Below, in pieces: positions 17,193 to 26,188 of a stretch of 64,000 nt of DNA (position 1 is the stretch's first letter; each line of letters begins with the position of its first letter). The notes beneath the pieces were generated by a model. That model saw nothing but the letters and a program-made list of their open reading frames with translations, searched no databases and was not told where the DNA came from. Both the position numbers and the translations under genes were made by a program. The stretch comes from Microbacterium pseudoresistens (lineage in GTDB: Bacteria > Actinomycetota > Actinomycetes > Actinomycetales > Microbacteriaceae), in the NCBI RefSeq assembly GCF_013409745.1, contig NZ_JACCBH010000001.1, positions 930,001 to 994,000 of the forward strand, written 5' to 3'.

Positions 17193-18134
17193 TCAGTAAG
17201 CCAGCGCCTTTGCGACTCGTGACGTGATGGGCTTGCGGAGCACGTCGGCGAGCCACAGGCTCGTCTCGTGCAGGGCATCGGGATCGATGCCCGTGCGGAT
17301 GCCGAGCCCGGTCAGCATCCACACGAGGTCGTCGGTGGCGAGGTTGCCCGTCGCCGATCTCGCGAACGGGCAGCCGCCGGTCCCCCCGGCGGCGGCGTCG
17401 AAGATCCGCACGCCCTCCTCCAGCCCGGCGTAGACGTTGGCGAGGGCCATCCCGTAGGTGTCGTGCATGTGCAGCGCGAGCGAGGCGACGGGGATGCCGT
17501 CGGCCGCGAGCGCCCGCACGCTCGCCCGGACCTGGCCCGGGGTGGCCACGCCGATCGTGTCTCCGAGCGAGAGGTCCTCGATCCCCCAGGACCGCATGGC
17601 CTGCGCCAGACGCACCACCTCGCCCACGGCGACCTCCCCCTCCCAGGGGTCGCCGAAGACCATCGATAGGTAGCCGCGCACGCGCACGCCGTCGGCCTTC
17701 GCGCGCTCGGTCACCTGTACGACGGCGCCCTCCATCCGCTCGCGGGAGGCGCCGAGGTTCTCGCGCGAGAACGACTCGGTGACGCTGAGGAACACGGCGA
17801 TGTCATCCGCGCCGGCCGCACGCGCCAGCTCGTAGCCGCGCACGTTGGGCACCAGCACGGGGGTGCGCGCAGGCAGGCTCTTCACCTGCGCGAACACCTC
17901 GGAGGAGTCGGCCATCTGCGGCACGCGGTCGGCGCGTACGAAGCTGCCGACCTCGATCACCGGCGCCCCCGCCGCGGCGAGGCGGCGGATGAGCTCGACC
18001 TTCGTGGTGGCGGCGACGAGGGTCGGCTCGGCCTGCAGGCCGTCGCGCGGGGAGACCTCCCAGATCTCCACGGCGTCGGCCAGCCCCGGCTGGTCCGCCA
18101 CGGCGGGCAGCCCCAGTTCGCGGGTGGTGGTCAT
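17193..18134 (-). CDS. mvaB: Hydroxymethylglutaryl-CoA lyase
   Basis: A 313-residue TIM-barrel enzyme cleaving HMG-CoA to acetyl-CoA and acetoacetate. The family pattern is clear: VSPRDGLQAEPT for the metal-binding Asp, LALHMHDTYG for the two metal His, and the HMGL signature GGTGGCPFARSATGN with the catalytic Cys. Its ATG overlaps the reductase stop (ATGA, 18131-18134). Together the two genes convert mevalonate through HMG-CoA to central metabolites. Confidence 0.94.
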   Translation of the reverse strand: MTTTRELGLPAVADQPGLADAVEIWEVSPRDGLQAEPTLVAATTKVELIRRLAAAGAPVIEVGSFVRADRVPQMADSSEVFAQVKSLPARTPVLVPNVRGYELARAAGADDIAVFLSVTESFSRENLGASRERMEGAVVQVTERAKADGVRVRGYLSMVFGDPWEGEVAVGEVVRLAQAMRSWGIEDLSLGDTIGVATPGQVRASVRALAADGIPVASLALHMHDTYGMALANVYAGLEEGVRIFDAAAGGTGGCPFARSATGNLATDDLVWMLTGLGIRTGIDPDALHETSLWLADVLRKPITSRVAKALAY

Positions 18135-19396
18135 CGCCCCGCCCGCAGCTCGGCGAGCACCGTCTCGGCGACGTCGGCGCGCACGGCGCGGCGCTCGACG
18201 AGGGCGGCGGCCACGGCATCCACCTCGTCGCCCGCAGCGCCCGCCGCGACGGCGACGTTGCGGGCGTGCAGGCCCATGTGCCCGCGCTGGATGCCTTCGG
18301 CGGCGAGCGCCCGGACCGCCGCGACGTTCTGAACGAGGCCGATGGCGGTGACGATCTCGGCGAGCTCGCGCGCGGTGGTCGCCTCGGTGAGGGCCACGGC
18401 GGCGCGGGCGGCCGGGTGCGACTTGGTGGCGCCGCCGACCAGGCCCACCGCCATGGGCAGCTCGAGGGTGGCGACGAGGTTGCCCTCGGCGTCGCGCTCG
18501 AAGCGCGAGAGGGCGCGGTACTGCCCGTCGCGGGCCGCATAGGCGTGGGCACCCGCCTCGACCGCGCGGGTGTCGTTCCCGGTGGCGAGGACGACGGCGG
18601 AGATGCCGTTCATGATGCCCTTGTTGTGCGTGGCCGCGCGGTAGGGGTCGTCGTAGGCGAGATTCGCCCCGAGCACCATGTTCGCCACGACCTCCTCGCC
18701 GCCGATCTCCTCGGGGCGGATGACCACGCGCACGCGGGTGAGGCGCAGGTCGGCGAGGTTGGTGAGGATGCGCAGGAGCGAGCGGCCGCCGGCGATCTCG
18801 GCCAGGCGCGGCGCGATGGCCTCGGCCATGGTGTTCACGGCGTTGGCGCCCATCGCGTCGCCGACGTTCACGACGAGATGCACGACGAGGTGATCGTCGA
18901 GCAGGCCGTGCACCGTGCGCACGAGCAGGTCGCGGGCCCCGCCGCCGATCTCGACCAGGCGCGGGTCCTGCTCGTCGGCGAGGGTGAGGATCTCGTCCTT
19001 GGCCTCGATGAGGCGGGCACGCGCGCCGTGCGGGTCGGCGACGTCGAGCAGCTGGATCTGAGCCTGCATGATCGGCTCGGTGGAGGTGGCGAACACGCCG
19101 CCGGTGGAGCGCGCCATGCGGGCGATGTTGGAGGAGGCCGCCACGACCGAGGGCTCCTCGGTGGCCATCGGGACGATGACCTCGCGGCCGTTCACGATGA
19201 GGTTGGTCGCCACCCCGACGGGGATCCCGATCTGGCCGATGACGTTCTCGATCATGCGGTCGGCCTGATCGTCGCCGAGACCGCGCCCTTCGAGATCGCT
19301 GAGGTCGATGTCTGCGCCGATCGCGTCGACGACGCTCGCACGGCGCTGCGCGATCGTGAGATTGCGCAGGCCGCTGAGCCGGGATGTGGTGGTCAC
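18131..19396 (-). CDS. mvaA: Class II hydroxymethylglutaryl-CoA reductase (degradative)
   Basis: A 421-residue soluble enzyme of the class II type, which usually oxidises mevalonate to HMG-CoA with NAD. Catalytic residues are visible: Glu80/81 in MATEEPSVVAA, Asp180 in GDAMGAN, Lys259 in THNKGIMNG and His373 in GHMGLHARN. There is no membrane anchor and the length fits Pseudomonas mevalonii-type enzymes. The GTG start has AGGAAGGA nine bases upstream. Pairing with HMG-CoA lyase, without other mevalonate-pathway genes nearby, supports a catabolic role. Confidence 0.94.
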   Translation of the reverse strand: MTTTSRLSGLRNLTIAQRRASVVDAIGADIDLSDLEGRGLGDDQADRMIENVIGQIGIPVGVATNLIVNGREVIVPMATEEPSVVAASSNIARMARSTGGVFATSTEPIMQAQIQLLDVADPHGARARLIEAKDEILTLADEQDPRLVEIGGGARDLLVRTVHGLLDDHLVVHLVVNVGDAMGANAVNTMAEAIAPRLAEIAGGRSLLRILTNLADLRLTRVRVVIRPEEIGGEEVVANMVLGANLAYDDPYRAATHNKGIMNGISAVVLATGNDTRAVEAGAHAYAARDGQYRALSRFERDAEGNLVATLELPMAVGLVGGATKSHPAARAAVALTEATTARELAEIVTAIGLVQNVAAVRALAAEGIQRGHMGLHARNVAVAAGAAGDEVDAVAAALVERRAVRADVAETVLAELRAGR

Positions 19397-19549
19397 GGTG
19401 CTGTCCTTCCTGGGCGACGTCCGCGTCGCCCAGGAAGCAAGTCAAATGACCCGAACCCTCGTTCAACAGGTTCGTGAGGAACATAGTGAGGGACACGAGT
19501 ATGTCCGGCCGATACGGCATCCATCGACGGATGGGATGATCGAAGCATC

Positions 19550-22054
19550 ATGTCTGCGCCGCTGGATCCGTCCATTCACTCCGTTGACGGCGCGAAACCC
19601 GATCCGGACGCCGTGTACGCGGCGTTCGCGGAGTGGGTCGAGTCCACCGGCATCTCGCTGTATCCCGCGCAGGACGAGGCGCTCATCGAGATCGTCTCGG
19701 GGCAGAACCTGATCCTGTCCACACCCACCGGCACGGGGAAGTCGCTCGTGGCGATGGGCGCACACTTCGCCGCCCTCTCCGAAGGTCGCCGCACGTATTA
19801 CACGGCCCCCATCAAGGCGCTGGTGAGCGAGAAGTTCTTCGCCCTCGTCGACGTGTTCGGGGCGGACAGCGTGGGCATGGTCACGGGAGACTCCTCGGTG
19901 AACGCCGAGGCACCGATCGTGTGCTGCACGGCGGAGATCCTCGCCAACCTCGCCCTGCGCGAGGGGCCGGATGCGGACGTCGGTCAGGTCGTCATGGACG
20001 AGTTCCACTTCTACGGAGACCCGGACCGGGGATGGGCGTGGCAGGTGCCGCTGCTGACCCTCCCCCAGGCGCAGTTCGTGCTCATGTCGGCGACGCTCGG
20101 CGATGTCAGCACGCTCGCTGAAGACCTCACTCGACGCACTGGGCGCGAGACGGTCGTGGTCACCGGGGTCGAGCGGCCGGTCCCGCTGCACTTCCACTAC
20201 GAGACGACGCCCATCCACGAGACGATCGACGAGCTGCTGCACACCGACCGCGCCCCGGTCTACGTCGTGCACTTCGCGCAGGCCGCCGCCATGGAGCGGG
20301 CGCAGGCGCTGGCCAGCGCCAAGGTCGCCACCCGCGAGCAGCGCGACGAGATCGCCGCCCTCATCGGCGGGTTCCGCTTCACCACCGCTTTCGGCAAGAC
20401 CCTGTCGCGCCTGCTGCGGATGGGCATCGGCGTGCATCACGCCGGGATGCTGCCCAAGTACCGCCGCCTGGTCGAACAGCTCGCCCAACGCGGACTGCTG
20501 CGCGTCATCTGCGGTACCGACACCCTGGGCGTGGGGATCAACGTCCCCATCCGCACCGTGCTTCTGACCGCGCTGACGAAGTTCGACGGCACCCGGATGC
20601 GCCAGCTCAACGCCCGCGAGTTCCACCAGATCGCCGGGCGTGCGGGTCGCGCCGGGTTCGATACCGCCGGCACCGTCGTCGCGCAGGCGCCCGAGCACGA
20701 GACCGAGAACCTCGCCGCGATCCGCAAGGCGGGCGACGACGCGAAGAAGAAGCGCAAGATCATCCGCAAGAAGGCGCCCGATGGCTTCGTCTCCTGGGGC
20801 GAGCCGTCGTTCCAGAAGCTCATTGTCGCCGAGCCCGAGACCCTCACCTCGCACATGCGGATCACGAGCGCGATGATGCTCAACGTGATCGCCCGCGGCG
20901 GCGACGTGTTCGGAAACATGCGGGCACTGGTATACGACAACCACGAGCCCCGCGCACAGCAGCGGGTGCTGGCGCTGCGGGCGCTCGGGATCTACCGGAC
21001 GCTGCGCGCATCCGGGGTCGTGGAAGACGGGCCGGACGGCATCCGCCTCACCGTCGACCTGCAGCCGAACTTCGCCCTGAATCAGCCGCTGTCGCCGTTC
21101 GCGCTGGCGGCGTTCGAGCTGCTCGACCCGGAATCGCCGTCGTTCGCGCTGGATGCGATCTCCATCGTCGAGGCGACGCTTGACGATCCGCGCGCCGTGC
21201 TCTCGCAGCAGCAGTTCTTGGCACGCGGCGAGGCCGTGGCCGCGATGAAGGCGGAGGGCATGGAGTACGACGAGCGCATGGAGGCGCTCGAAGAGATCAC
21301 ATACCCGAAGCCGCTGGACGAACTGCTGAGCGCGGCGTTCGAGACGTTCAGCGCCTCCCAGCCGTGGATTCGCGACTTCGAGCTGCGGCCCAAGTCGGTC
21401 GTGCGCGACATGTACGAACGTGCCATGTCATTCGGGGAATACGTCGCGCAGTACAAGGTCGCCCGCTCGGAGGGCGTCGTTCTCCGCTACCTCTCCGATG
21501 CCTTCCGCGCCGCCTCGCAGACGATCCCGGAGCACCTCAAGACCGAAGAGCTGCGCGACCTCATCGAATGGCTCGGGGAGCTCGTCCGTCAGGTCGACTC
21601 CTCCCTGCTCGACGAGTGGGAGCAGCTGGTCTCCGGAGGCGGCCCCGTCGACCATGACGACGAGCCGATCGTGCCACCCGCTCCGAAACGACTGACCGGC
21701 AACGTGCGGGCGTTCCGCATCCTCGTGCGCAACGAGCTGTTCCGTCGGGTGCAGCTCGCCGCGAGAGAGGACATCGACGCACTGGCCGCGCTCGATCCCG
21801 AGCTGGGAGCCGAGGGTTGGGCCGACGCGCTGGATGCGTACTTCGCCGAGCACGACGAGATCATCACCGGGGCGGATGCGCGAAGCACCGTCCTGCTCGT
21901 CCTCGAGGAGTCGGGTCGCACCTGGCACGCGCAGCAGATCCTCGACGACCCGGCCGGCGATCACGATTGGCGCATCTCCGCGACGGTCGACCTCGACGCC
22001 TCCGACGAGGCCGGCGAGGCGGTCGTCTCCGTCACATCCGTCCACCGCCTCTGA
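19550..22054 (+). CDS. DEAD/DEAH-box RNA helicase with C-terminal DUF3516-type region
   Basis: An 834-residue superfamily 2 helicase of the Ski2/Mtr4-like group found in actinobacteria. It has Walker A STPTGTGKS near residue 61, Walker B VVMDEFHFYG, motif III MSATL, and motifs V-VI CGTDTLGVGIN and QIAGRAGRAG. About 400 further residues carry the DUF3516-type region (FETFSASQPWIRDFELRPKSVVRDM). The ATG start is nine bases after the nearest upstream stop region and divergent from the mevalonate operon. RNA unwinding is expected; the precise substrate is unknown. Confidence 0.92.
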   Translation: MSAPLDPSIHSVDGAKPDPDAVYAAFAEWVESTGISLYPAQDEALIEIVSGQNLILSTPTGTGKSLVAMGAHFAALSEGRRTYYTAPIKALVSEKFFALVDVFGADSVGMVTGDSSVNAEAPIVCCTAEILANLALREGPDADVGQVVMDEFHFYGDPDRGWAWQVPLLTLPQAQFVLMSATLGDVSTLAEDLTRRTGRETVVVTGVERPVPLHFHYETTPIHETIDELLHTDRAPVYVVHFAQAAAMERAQALASAKVATREQRDEIAALIGGFRFTTAFGKTLSRLLRMGIGVHHAGMLPKYRRLVEQLAQRGLLRVICGTDTLGVGINVPIRTVLLTALTKFDGTRMRQLNAREFHQIAGRAGRAGFDTAGTVVAQAPEHETENLAAIRKAGDDAKKKRKIIRKKAPDGFVSWGEPSFQKLIVAEPETLTSHMRITSAMMLNVIARGGDVFGNMRALVYDNHEPRAQQRVLALRALGIYRTLRASGVVEDGPDGIRLTVDLQPNFALNQPLSPFALAAFELLDPESPSFALDAISIVEATLDDPRAVLSQQQFLARGEAVAAMKAEGMEYDERMEALEEITYPKPLDELLSAAFETFSASQPWIRDFELRPKSVVRDMYERAMSFGEYVAQYKVARSEGVVLRYLSDAFRAASQTIPEHLKTEELRDLIEWLGELVRQVDSSLLDEWEQLVSGGGPVDHDDEPIVPPAPKRLTGNVRAFRILVRNELFRRVQLAAREDIDALAALDPELGAEGWADALDAYFAEHDEIITGADARSTVLLVLEESGRTWHAQQILDDPAGDHDWRISATVDLDASDEAGEAVVSVTSVHRL

Positions 22055-22057
22055 CCG

Positions 22058-22124
22058 CGAGACGACGACGCCGTCCCGAGACAGCGGAATCCACCCGGGG
22101 TTTCGGAACGGCGTCGTCGTCTCG
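22058..22124. repeat. Palindromic intergenic repeat, copy 1
   Basis: The outer arms CGAGACGACGACGCCGT (22058-22074) and their exact reverse complement (22108-22124) enclose a GC-rich core with GCGGAATCCACCC. It starts three bases after the helicase stop and could act as its terminator. The core and arm ends recur at 22733-22798. Confidence 0.85.
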
Positions 22125-22157
22125 TGGGTAGCGGCTGCCGGGCCCCGCGCCCCGCGC

Positions 22158-22547
22158 TCAGCCCTGCATGACGGCGAGGACGTTTCCCGCGGGATCGCGG
22201 AACCAGGCGATGTCGGGGCCGTGCTCGCCGCCGCGCACGATCCCGCGCTCGTCGGAGGGGAACTCCTCGTCGCTGTATATCTTCGTGTCCACCCCGCGGG
22301 AGATGAGGTCGTCCACCGCAGCCTCGATGTCGGGCACCGGGAAGTTCAGGATCGTGAAGCTCGCAGGCTCGTGGTTCGGCTTCGGATAGACGAAGACCGA
22401 TCCTCCGTTCGGAAGCCGCAGGTCGAGAAACCCCATCGGATCGACCGAGACGTCGAGTCCGAGCGTGGTTCCGTAGAACTCGCGTGCCGCATCGATGTCG
22501 TCGACGCTGAAACCGCTGAACGCACCATCCACTGCGAAGCCCGACAT
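22158..22547 (-). CDS. VOC/glyoxalase-family protein
   Basis: A 129-residue single VOC-fold protein. Two beta-alpha-beta units are apparent: GFSVDDIDAAREFYGTTLGL and FPVPDIEAAVDDLISRG, ending in the common WFRDPAGNVLAVMQ. Such proteins include glyoxalase, fosfomycin- or bleomycin-resistance and many unassigned enzymes. The usual metal ligands are not clearly conserved, so a binding role is possible. It stands alone between two copies of a palindromic repeat. Confidence 0.85.
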   Translation of the reverse strand: MSGFAVDGAFSGFSVDDIDAAREFYGTTLGLDVSVDPMGFLDLRLPNGGSVFVYPKPNHEPASFTILNFPVPDIEAAVDDLISRGVDTKIYSDEEFPSDERGIVRGGEHGPDIAWFRDPAGNVLAVMQG

Positions 22548-22616
22548 GCCTCCAGCATCCGCCGATCGAGCCGCAATGTCGAGACTCCGCTGACCTCGTT
22601 CCGCCGAACGCCTTCG

Positions 22617-22666
22617 CGTGCCCCGATCCGCCCTCCGTGCGCCCGCACCGGGCGGATCGGGGCACG
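22617..22666. terminator. Very strong perfect hairpin
   Basis: Two perfect 17-base arms (22617-22633 and 22650-22666) enclose a 16-base loop that itself contains GTGCG/CGCAC. There is no T-run on either side, so it is either a Rho-independent-like element of the GC-rich type or a repeat. It is upstream of the minus-strand VOC gene and about 220 bases before the DUF808 gene. Confidence 0.55.
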
Positions 22667-22703
22667 TGAGTCGGCGGGTCGCGCCGCGCGGGCCCGCGGC
22701 GTG

Positions 22704-22716
22704 CCCCCCCCCCCCC
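22704..22716. repeat. Homopolymer of 13 C
   Basis: Thirteen consecutive C bases lie in the gap between the VOC and DUF808 genes, between the strong hairpin and repeat copy 2. No reading frame is disrupted. The length is prone to slippage and to sequencing error. Confidence 0.9.
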
Positions 22717-22732
22717 GCCCCACCGCTGACGG

Positions 22733-22798
22733 CGAGACGACGCCTCCCTTCCGAGCGGCGGAATCCACCCGGGGTTTCGGAACGGAGTTGTCGTCTCG
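22733..22798. repeat. Palindromic intergenic repeat, copy 2
   Basis: This 66-base copy shares arm ends CGAGACGAC/GTCGTCTCG and the core GCGGAATCCACCC with copy 1 at 22058-22124. Its inner stem is imperfect, but several changes are matched on both sides (CTCC with GGAG), as expected if the hairpin is under selection or is copied as a unit. It ends 90 bases before the DUF808 start. Confidence 0.85.
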
Positions 22799-22887
22799 CG
22801 GATGGGATGGGGAAGGAGCGCAAGGCGGGATGCGCCCAGTAGTGTGGGTTCGCGGGCCGCAGGCACCGGTCGCGAAGGGGGATGCAC

Positions 22888-23826
22888 ATGTCGGTTGGAC
22901 TGCTCGCCGTCGTCGACGACATCCTCAGCGCCGCGCTCAAGGCCTCGGCGAAGTCGGCCGCGGTCGTGGTCGACGACGCCGCCGTCACCCCGCAGTACGT
23001 GCAAGGCATCACGCCCGCGCGCGAGCTGCCGGTCGTGGGGAAGATCGCACTGGGGTCGATCGCGAACAAGTTCCTCATCATCATTCCGCTCGCGCTGCTG
23101 CTCACCGCGTTCGCGCCCTGGGTGCTGCCGTATCTGCTCATCATCGGCGGCTCGTACCTCTGCTTCGAGGGCGCCGAGAAGGTGCTCGAATGGTTCGGAA
23201 TCCACCACGGAGGCGAGGAGGACGGCACGCGCGACGAGAAGCGGCTCGTGCTCGGCGCCGTGCGCACCGACCTCATCCTCTCCACCGAGATCATGCTCAT
23301 CTCCCTGTCGAACCTCGACGACGACATGGGCATCCCGATGACGCTGGCCGTGCTCGCCGTGATCGCGATCGTGATGACCGGCGTTGTCTACGGCGCCGTG
23401 GCGCTGCTGGTGAAGATCGACGACATCGGCCTGAAGATGGCCAAGGACGACAACCCGCGCGTGCGCCACACCGGAGCGCGCATCGTGCGGTCGATGCCGG
23501 CCGTGTTCCGCGTGATCAGCGTGATCGGCACCGTCGCGATGCTGTGGGTCGGCGGGCACCTCGTGCTCGCGAACCTCGGCGAGGTCGGAGTGGTGTTCTT
23601 CTCCGACATGCTGCACGGCATCGAGCATCTGCTCGCGCCCGCCGGCGCCGTGGTCGCCTGGGTCGGCGAGACGCTCGTCTCGGCCATCGCAGGGCTCGCC
23701 TGGGGCCTTGTGATCGTCGGCATCGTGATGCTCATCGCACGGCTCTTCGGCAAGAACCCCTCATTCCACGAGGGCGGCGAGTCGCCGCAGGCCGCCAAAG
23801 CGTCCGGAGCCGCCCCCGGTCGTTGA
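22888..23826 (+). CDS. DUF808 (YedI-type) membrane protein
   Basis: A 312-residue membrane protein of the DUF808/YedI family, recognisable by LLAVVDDILSAALKASAKSAAVVVDDAAVTPQYVQG at the N-terminus and by EKVLEWFG. Several hydrophobic spans follow (about 65-85, 90-110, 150-180, 210-235, 265-290). The function of the family is unknown. The ATG at 22888 has GAAGGGGG at a proper distance, while the ATG two codons earlier is too close to it. The gene appears monocistronic and converges with the MscS-like gene. Confidence 0.88.
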   Translation: MSVGLLAVVDDILSAALKASAKSAAVVVDDAAVTPQYVQGITPARELPVVGKIALGSIANKFLIIIPLALLLTAFAPWVLPYLLIIGGSYLCFEGAEKVLEWFGIHHGGEEDGTRDEKRLVLGAVRTDLILSTEIMLISLSNLDDDMGIPMTLAVLAVIAIVMTGVVYGAVALLVKIDDIGLKMAKDDNPRVRHTGARIVRSMPAVFRVISVIGTVAMLWVGGHLVLANLGEVGVVFFSDMLHGIEHLLAPAGAVVAWVGETLVSAIAGLAWGLVIVGIVMLIARLFGKNPSFHEGGESPQAAKASGAAPGR

Positions 23827-23845
23827 CCGCGCTGCGCGCCTCCGC

Positions 23846-24919
23846 TCATCGCCCGGGTCGAGCGGGCTCTTCCACCGCCACGCGCGTGACGGGCAGGGCC
23901 TCGGGATGCTCGCGCTGCAGCCACGTCACGATCGACTCCCGCAGGTGGCAGCGCAGCGTCCACTGGTCGTCGGCATTGGCTGCCGAGATCTTGAAGCGCA
24001 CCGTCACCCGGCCGCCCTCGGCACCGGTGACGAGCACATTGGCCGAACGGCCGTCATACTCCGGCGCCGCCTCGATGATCTCGGTGAACTTGGCACGCAG
24101 CTCATCGATCGGCACCCGCCAGTCGAGGTCCATGTAGACGGTGCCGATGATCTTGTCCGAACGTCGGGTCCAGCTCTCGATGGGTGTCTTCGTGAAGTAG
24201 GTGCACGGCAGGATGAGCCGCCGCTCGTCCCACACGTCGACGACGACGTACGAGAGGTTGATCTCACCGATCCGCCCCCACATCCCTTCGACGACGACGA
24301 TGTCTCCCACGCGGATCGAGTCGGTGAAGGCGATCTGTAGGCCGGCGATGAGGTTGCCCAGCGTCGACTGCGCGGCAAGGCCCGCGATCACGCTGACGAT
24401 GCCGGCCGAGGCGAGCAGGCTCGTGCCGACGGCCCGCACCTCGGGGAACGAGAACAGCACGATCCCCAGTGCGACGACCCCGATCGCGACGATCACGAGC
24501 CGGTTGATGATGGTCAGCTGCGTACGACGGCGACGACCCTGCACCGTGCTCACATCACCCGCGACGCTGCGCAGCATGAGCCGGCTCATCCCGAACGAGA
24601 CGAGCGTGGCGAGCACCCACGCACCGCTGAGGATCGTCGCGATGAGGAACACCCGCTCGGCAACCGGCCACCAGCCCTGCCCCGCGGGAAGCGTGAACGC
24701 GCACGCGATCCACAGCCCCACGACGAGGCACAGCACCGAGCCCGGGATGCGCAGGTTCCGCTCCATCTCAGCCAGCCATTCGCGTCGGCGAGCGAGTCGG
24801 GTGAGCGTGAACCGCACGGTGATCACGATCGCGGCCGCGGCGACCACGGCCAGCAGCACAGCGACGAACCAGCCCAGCCACGACTCCCACTCCAGCAGTG
24901 GATCGGTGTTCGTACCCAT
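23846..24919 (-). CDS. MscS-family mechanosensitive ion channel
   Basis: A 357-residue small-conductance channel protein. Spans are visible near 17-38, 55-75, 85-107 and 135-158. The pore helix and beta domain then carry the MscS pattern LLASAGIVSVIAGLAAQSTLGNLIAGLQIAFTDSIRVGD and VEGMWGRIGEI. The C-terminal alpha/beta part follows (residues about 250-350). It should open under membrane tension and protect from osmotic downshift. It begins with an ATG and is a single gene. Confidence 0.93.
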   Translation of the reverse strand: MGTNTDPLLEWESWLGWFVAVLLAVVAAAAIVITVRFTLTRLARRREWLAEMERNLRIPGSVLCLVVGLWIACAFTLPAGQGWWPVAERVFLIATILSGAWVLATLVSFGMSRLMLRSVAGDVSTVQGRRRRTQLTIINRLVIVAIGVVALGIVLFSFPEVRAVGTSLLASAGIVSVIAGLAAQSTLGNLIAGLQIAFTDSIRVGDIVVVEGMWGRIGEINLSYVVVDVWDERRLILPCTYFTKTPIESWTRRSDKIIGTVYMDLDWRVPIDELRAKFTEIIEAAPEYDGRSANVLVTGAEGGRVTVRFKISAANADDQWTLRCHLRESIVTWLQREHPEALPVTRVAVEEPARPGR

Positions 24920-24966
24920 TCCCTCAGCCTACGACCCGTCCCTCTCCGTCCAAGGTCGCAGGGCGG

Positions 24967-26187
24967 TCACGCGCTGATCGCGAGGCATTCGCCGGTCGCC
25001 GATTCCAGCCGGAACGGCCCACCCGAGCCGGGGAGCACCACCCGATCGCCGTGCAGGAGCCGTCGGCGGCCTTCGACATCGCAGAACACCGTCCCGTCGG
25101 CTGCCATCGCGATGAGCTCGACGCCCACGCGCACCAGCGCAGGGGCGTCGGGCGTGGGAAGCCGCGTGATGGCCGTGCGTCCCGCGTGCACCGCGTCGAG
25201 GATCGCTTCGGGGCTGCGCTCCTCCGCGGCCACCCACGTCACCGGTGTACCGGGCAGGTATTTCAGCTCGGGGCTGTGGTAGTCGCTGCCGCCGAGCAGC
25301 ACGGCATCGCGGCGCCAGCGTGCGAGCAGCGCCCAGGGTGCGGTGGCTGTCGCCTCGAGGAACCAGCTGACATGCCACAGTTCGAGGGCCGCGGGCAACG
25401 CATCCAGCGGATGCTGCCATGCCCAGTCGCCCTGCAGCGGATGGTTGATGCTGAGCAGGCCACCGCGCTCGGCCGCCTCGGTCACCCAGCGGTGCGCGGG
25501 TTCACGGAAGTCGATCCAACCGATCTCGCCGAAGGCATTCGCGTGACCGTGCGGGGTCGTCACCTCCTGGCCGGGGAGCAGCGTGATGCCGTGCGCGGCA
25601 CCGACGCCGTCGAGCAGCGGATGATGCGAGACGGTGTTGTGCTCGGTGACGGCGAGGAAGTCGAGCCCGTTGCCGACGGCGAGCGCGGCGAGCTCGCCCA
25701 GCGACTGCGCACCGTCGGAGTGCGTCGAGTGCGCGTGGAAGTCTCCGGCGAACCAGGTGAGCCCCGCCGGAGCGGGAAGGTTGCGCGCGCTCGCTCGCGG
25801 CGCATCCGGCCGCGGTGCGCCGAGGGGTTCGTCAGGGATCGCGGATCGTGCGGGCGTCTCGATGACGACGGTGACATCGACCGGCTCGACCGGCATCTTG
25901 TACAGGCCGAGTTGCACGCTCCACTCGCCCGGTTCCAGCGGCCCGGGCACGTACCCGGGGGTAGCCGCGTCGGCACGGATGACGAATGACGAGCGGGCGC
26001 CGCCCGACCATCCGCGCCAGCCGTCGGTGCCCTCGCATCCGAGATCGATCACGGCGGCATCGCGGTCGTACGAGAGCGTCACCTCCACGCTGTCGTCGCC
26101 GGCGCCGATCTCGAACGGGATGCCGATGACATCGTTCTCGAAGGCGTCGTCGCGGCCGAGCCTCAGCGTGTGCCGGGTGGTCGTCAT
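24967..26187 (-). CDS. CehA/McbA-type PHP-domain metallohydrolase
   Basis: A 406-residue protein. A beta-rich N-terminal part (about 1-135) precedes a PHP domain with metal-binding motifs GDFHAHSTHSDG, TEHNTVSHH, SINHPLQGD and GGSDYH. PHP proteins of the CehA/McbA group include ester and phosphoester hydrolases. It starts one base after the ChbG stop and is the last gene of a three-gene operon with a sugar symporter, so a sugar ester or phosphoester substrate is plausible. Confidence 0.88.
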   Translation of the reverse strand: MTTTRHTLRLGRDDAFENDVIGIPFEIGAGDDSVEVTLSYDRDAAVIDLGCEGTDGWRGWSGGARSSFVIRADAATPGYVPGPLEPGEWSVQLGLYKMPVEPVDVTVVIETPARSAIPDEPLGAPRPDAPRASARNLPAPAGLTWFAGDFHAHSTHSDGAQSLGELAALAVGNGLDFLAVTEHNTVSHHPLLDGVGAAHGITLLPGQEVTTPHGHANAFGEIGWIDFREPAHRWVTEAAERGGLLSINHPLQGDWAWQHPLDALPAALELWHVSWFLEATATAPWALLARWRRDAVLLGGSDYHSPELKYLPGTPVTWVAAEERSPEAILDAVHAGRTAITRLPTPDAPALVRVGVELIAMAADGTVFCDVEGRRRLLHGDRVVLPGSGGPFRLESATGECLAISA

Positions 26188-26188
26188 G

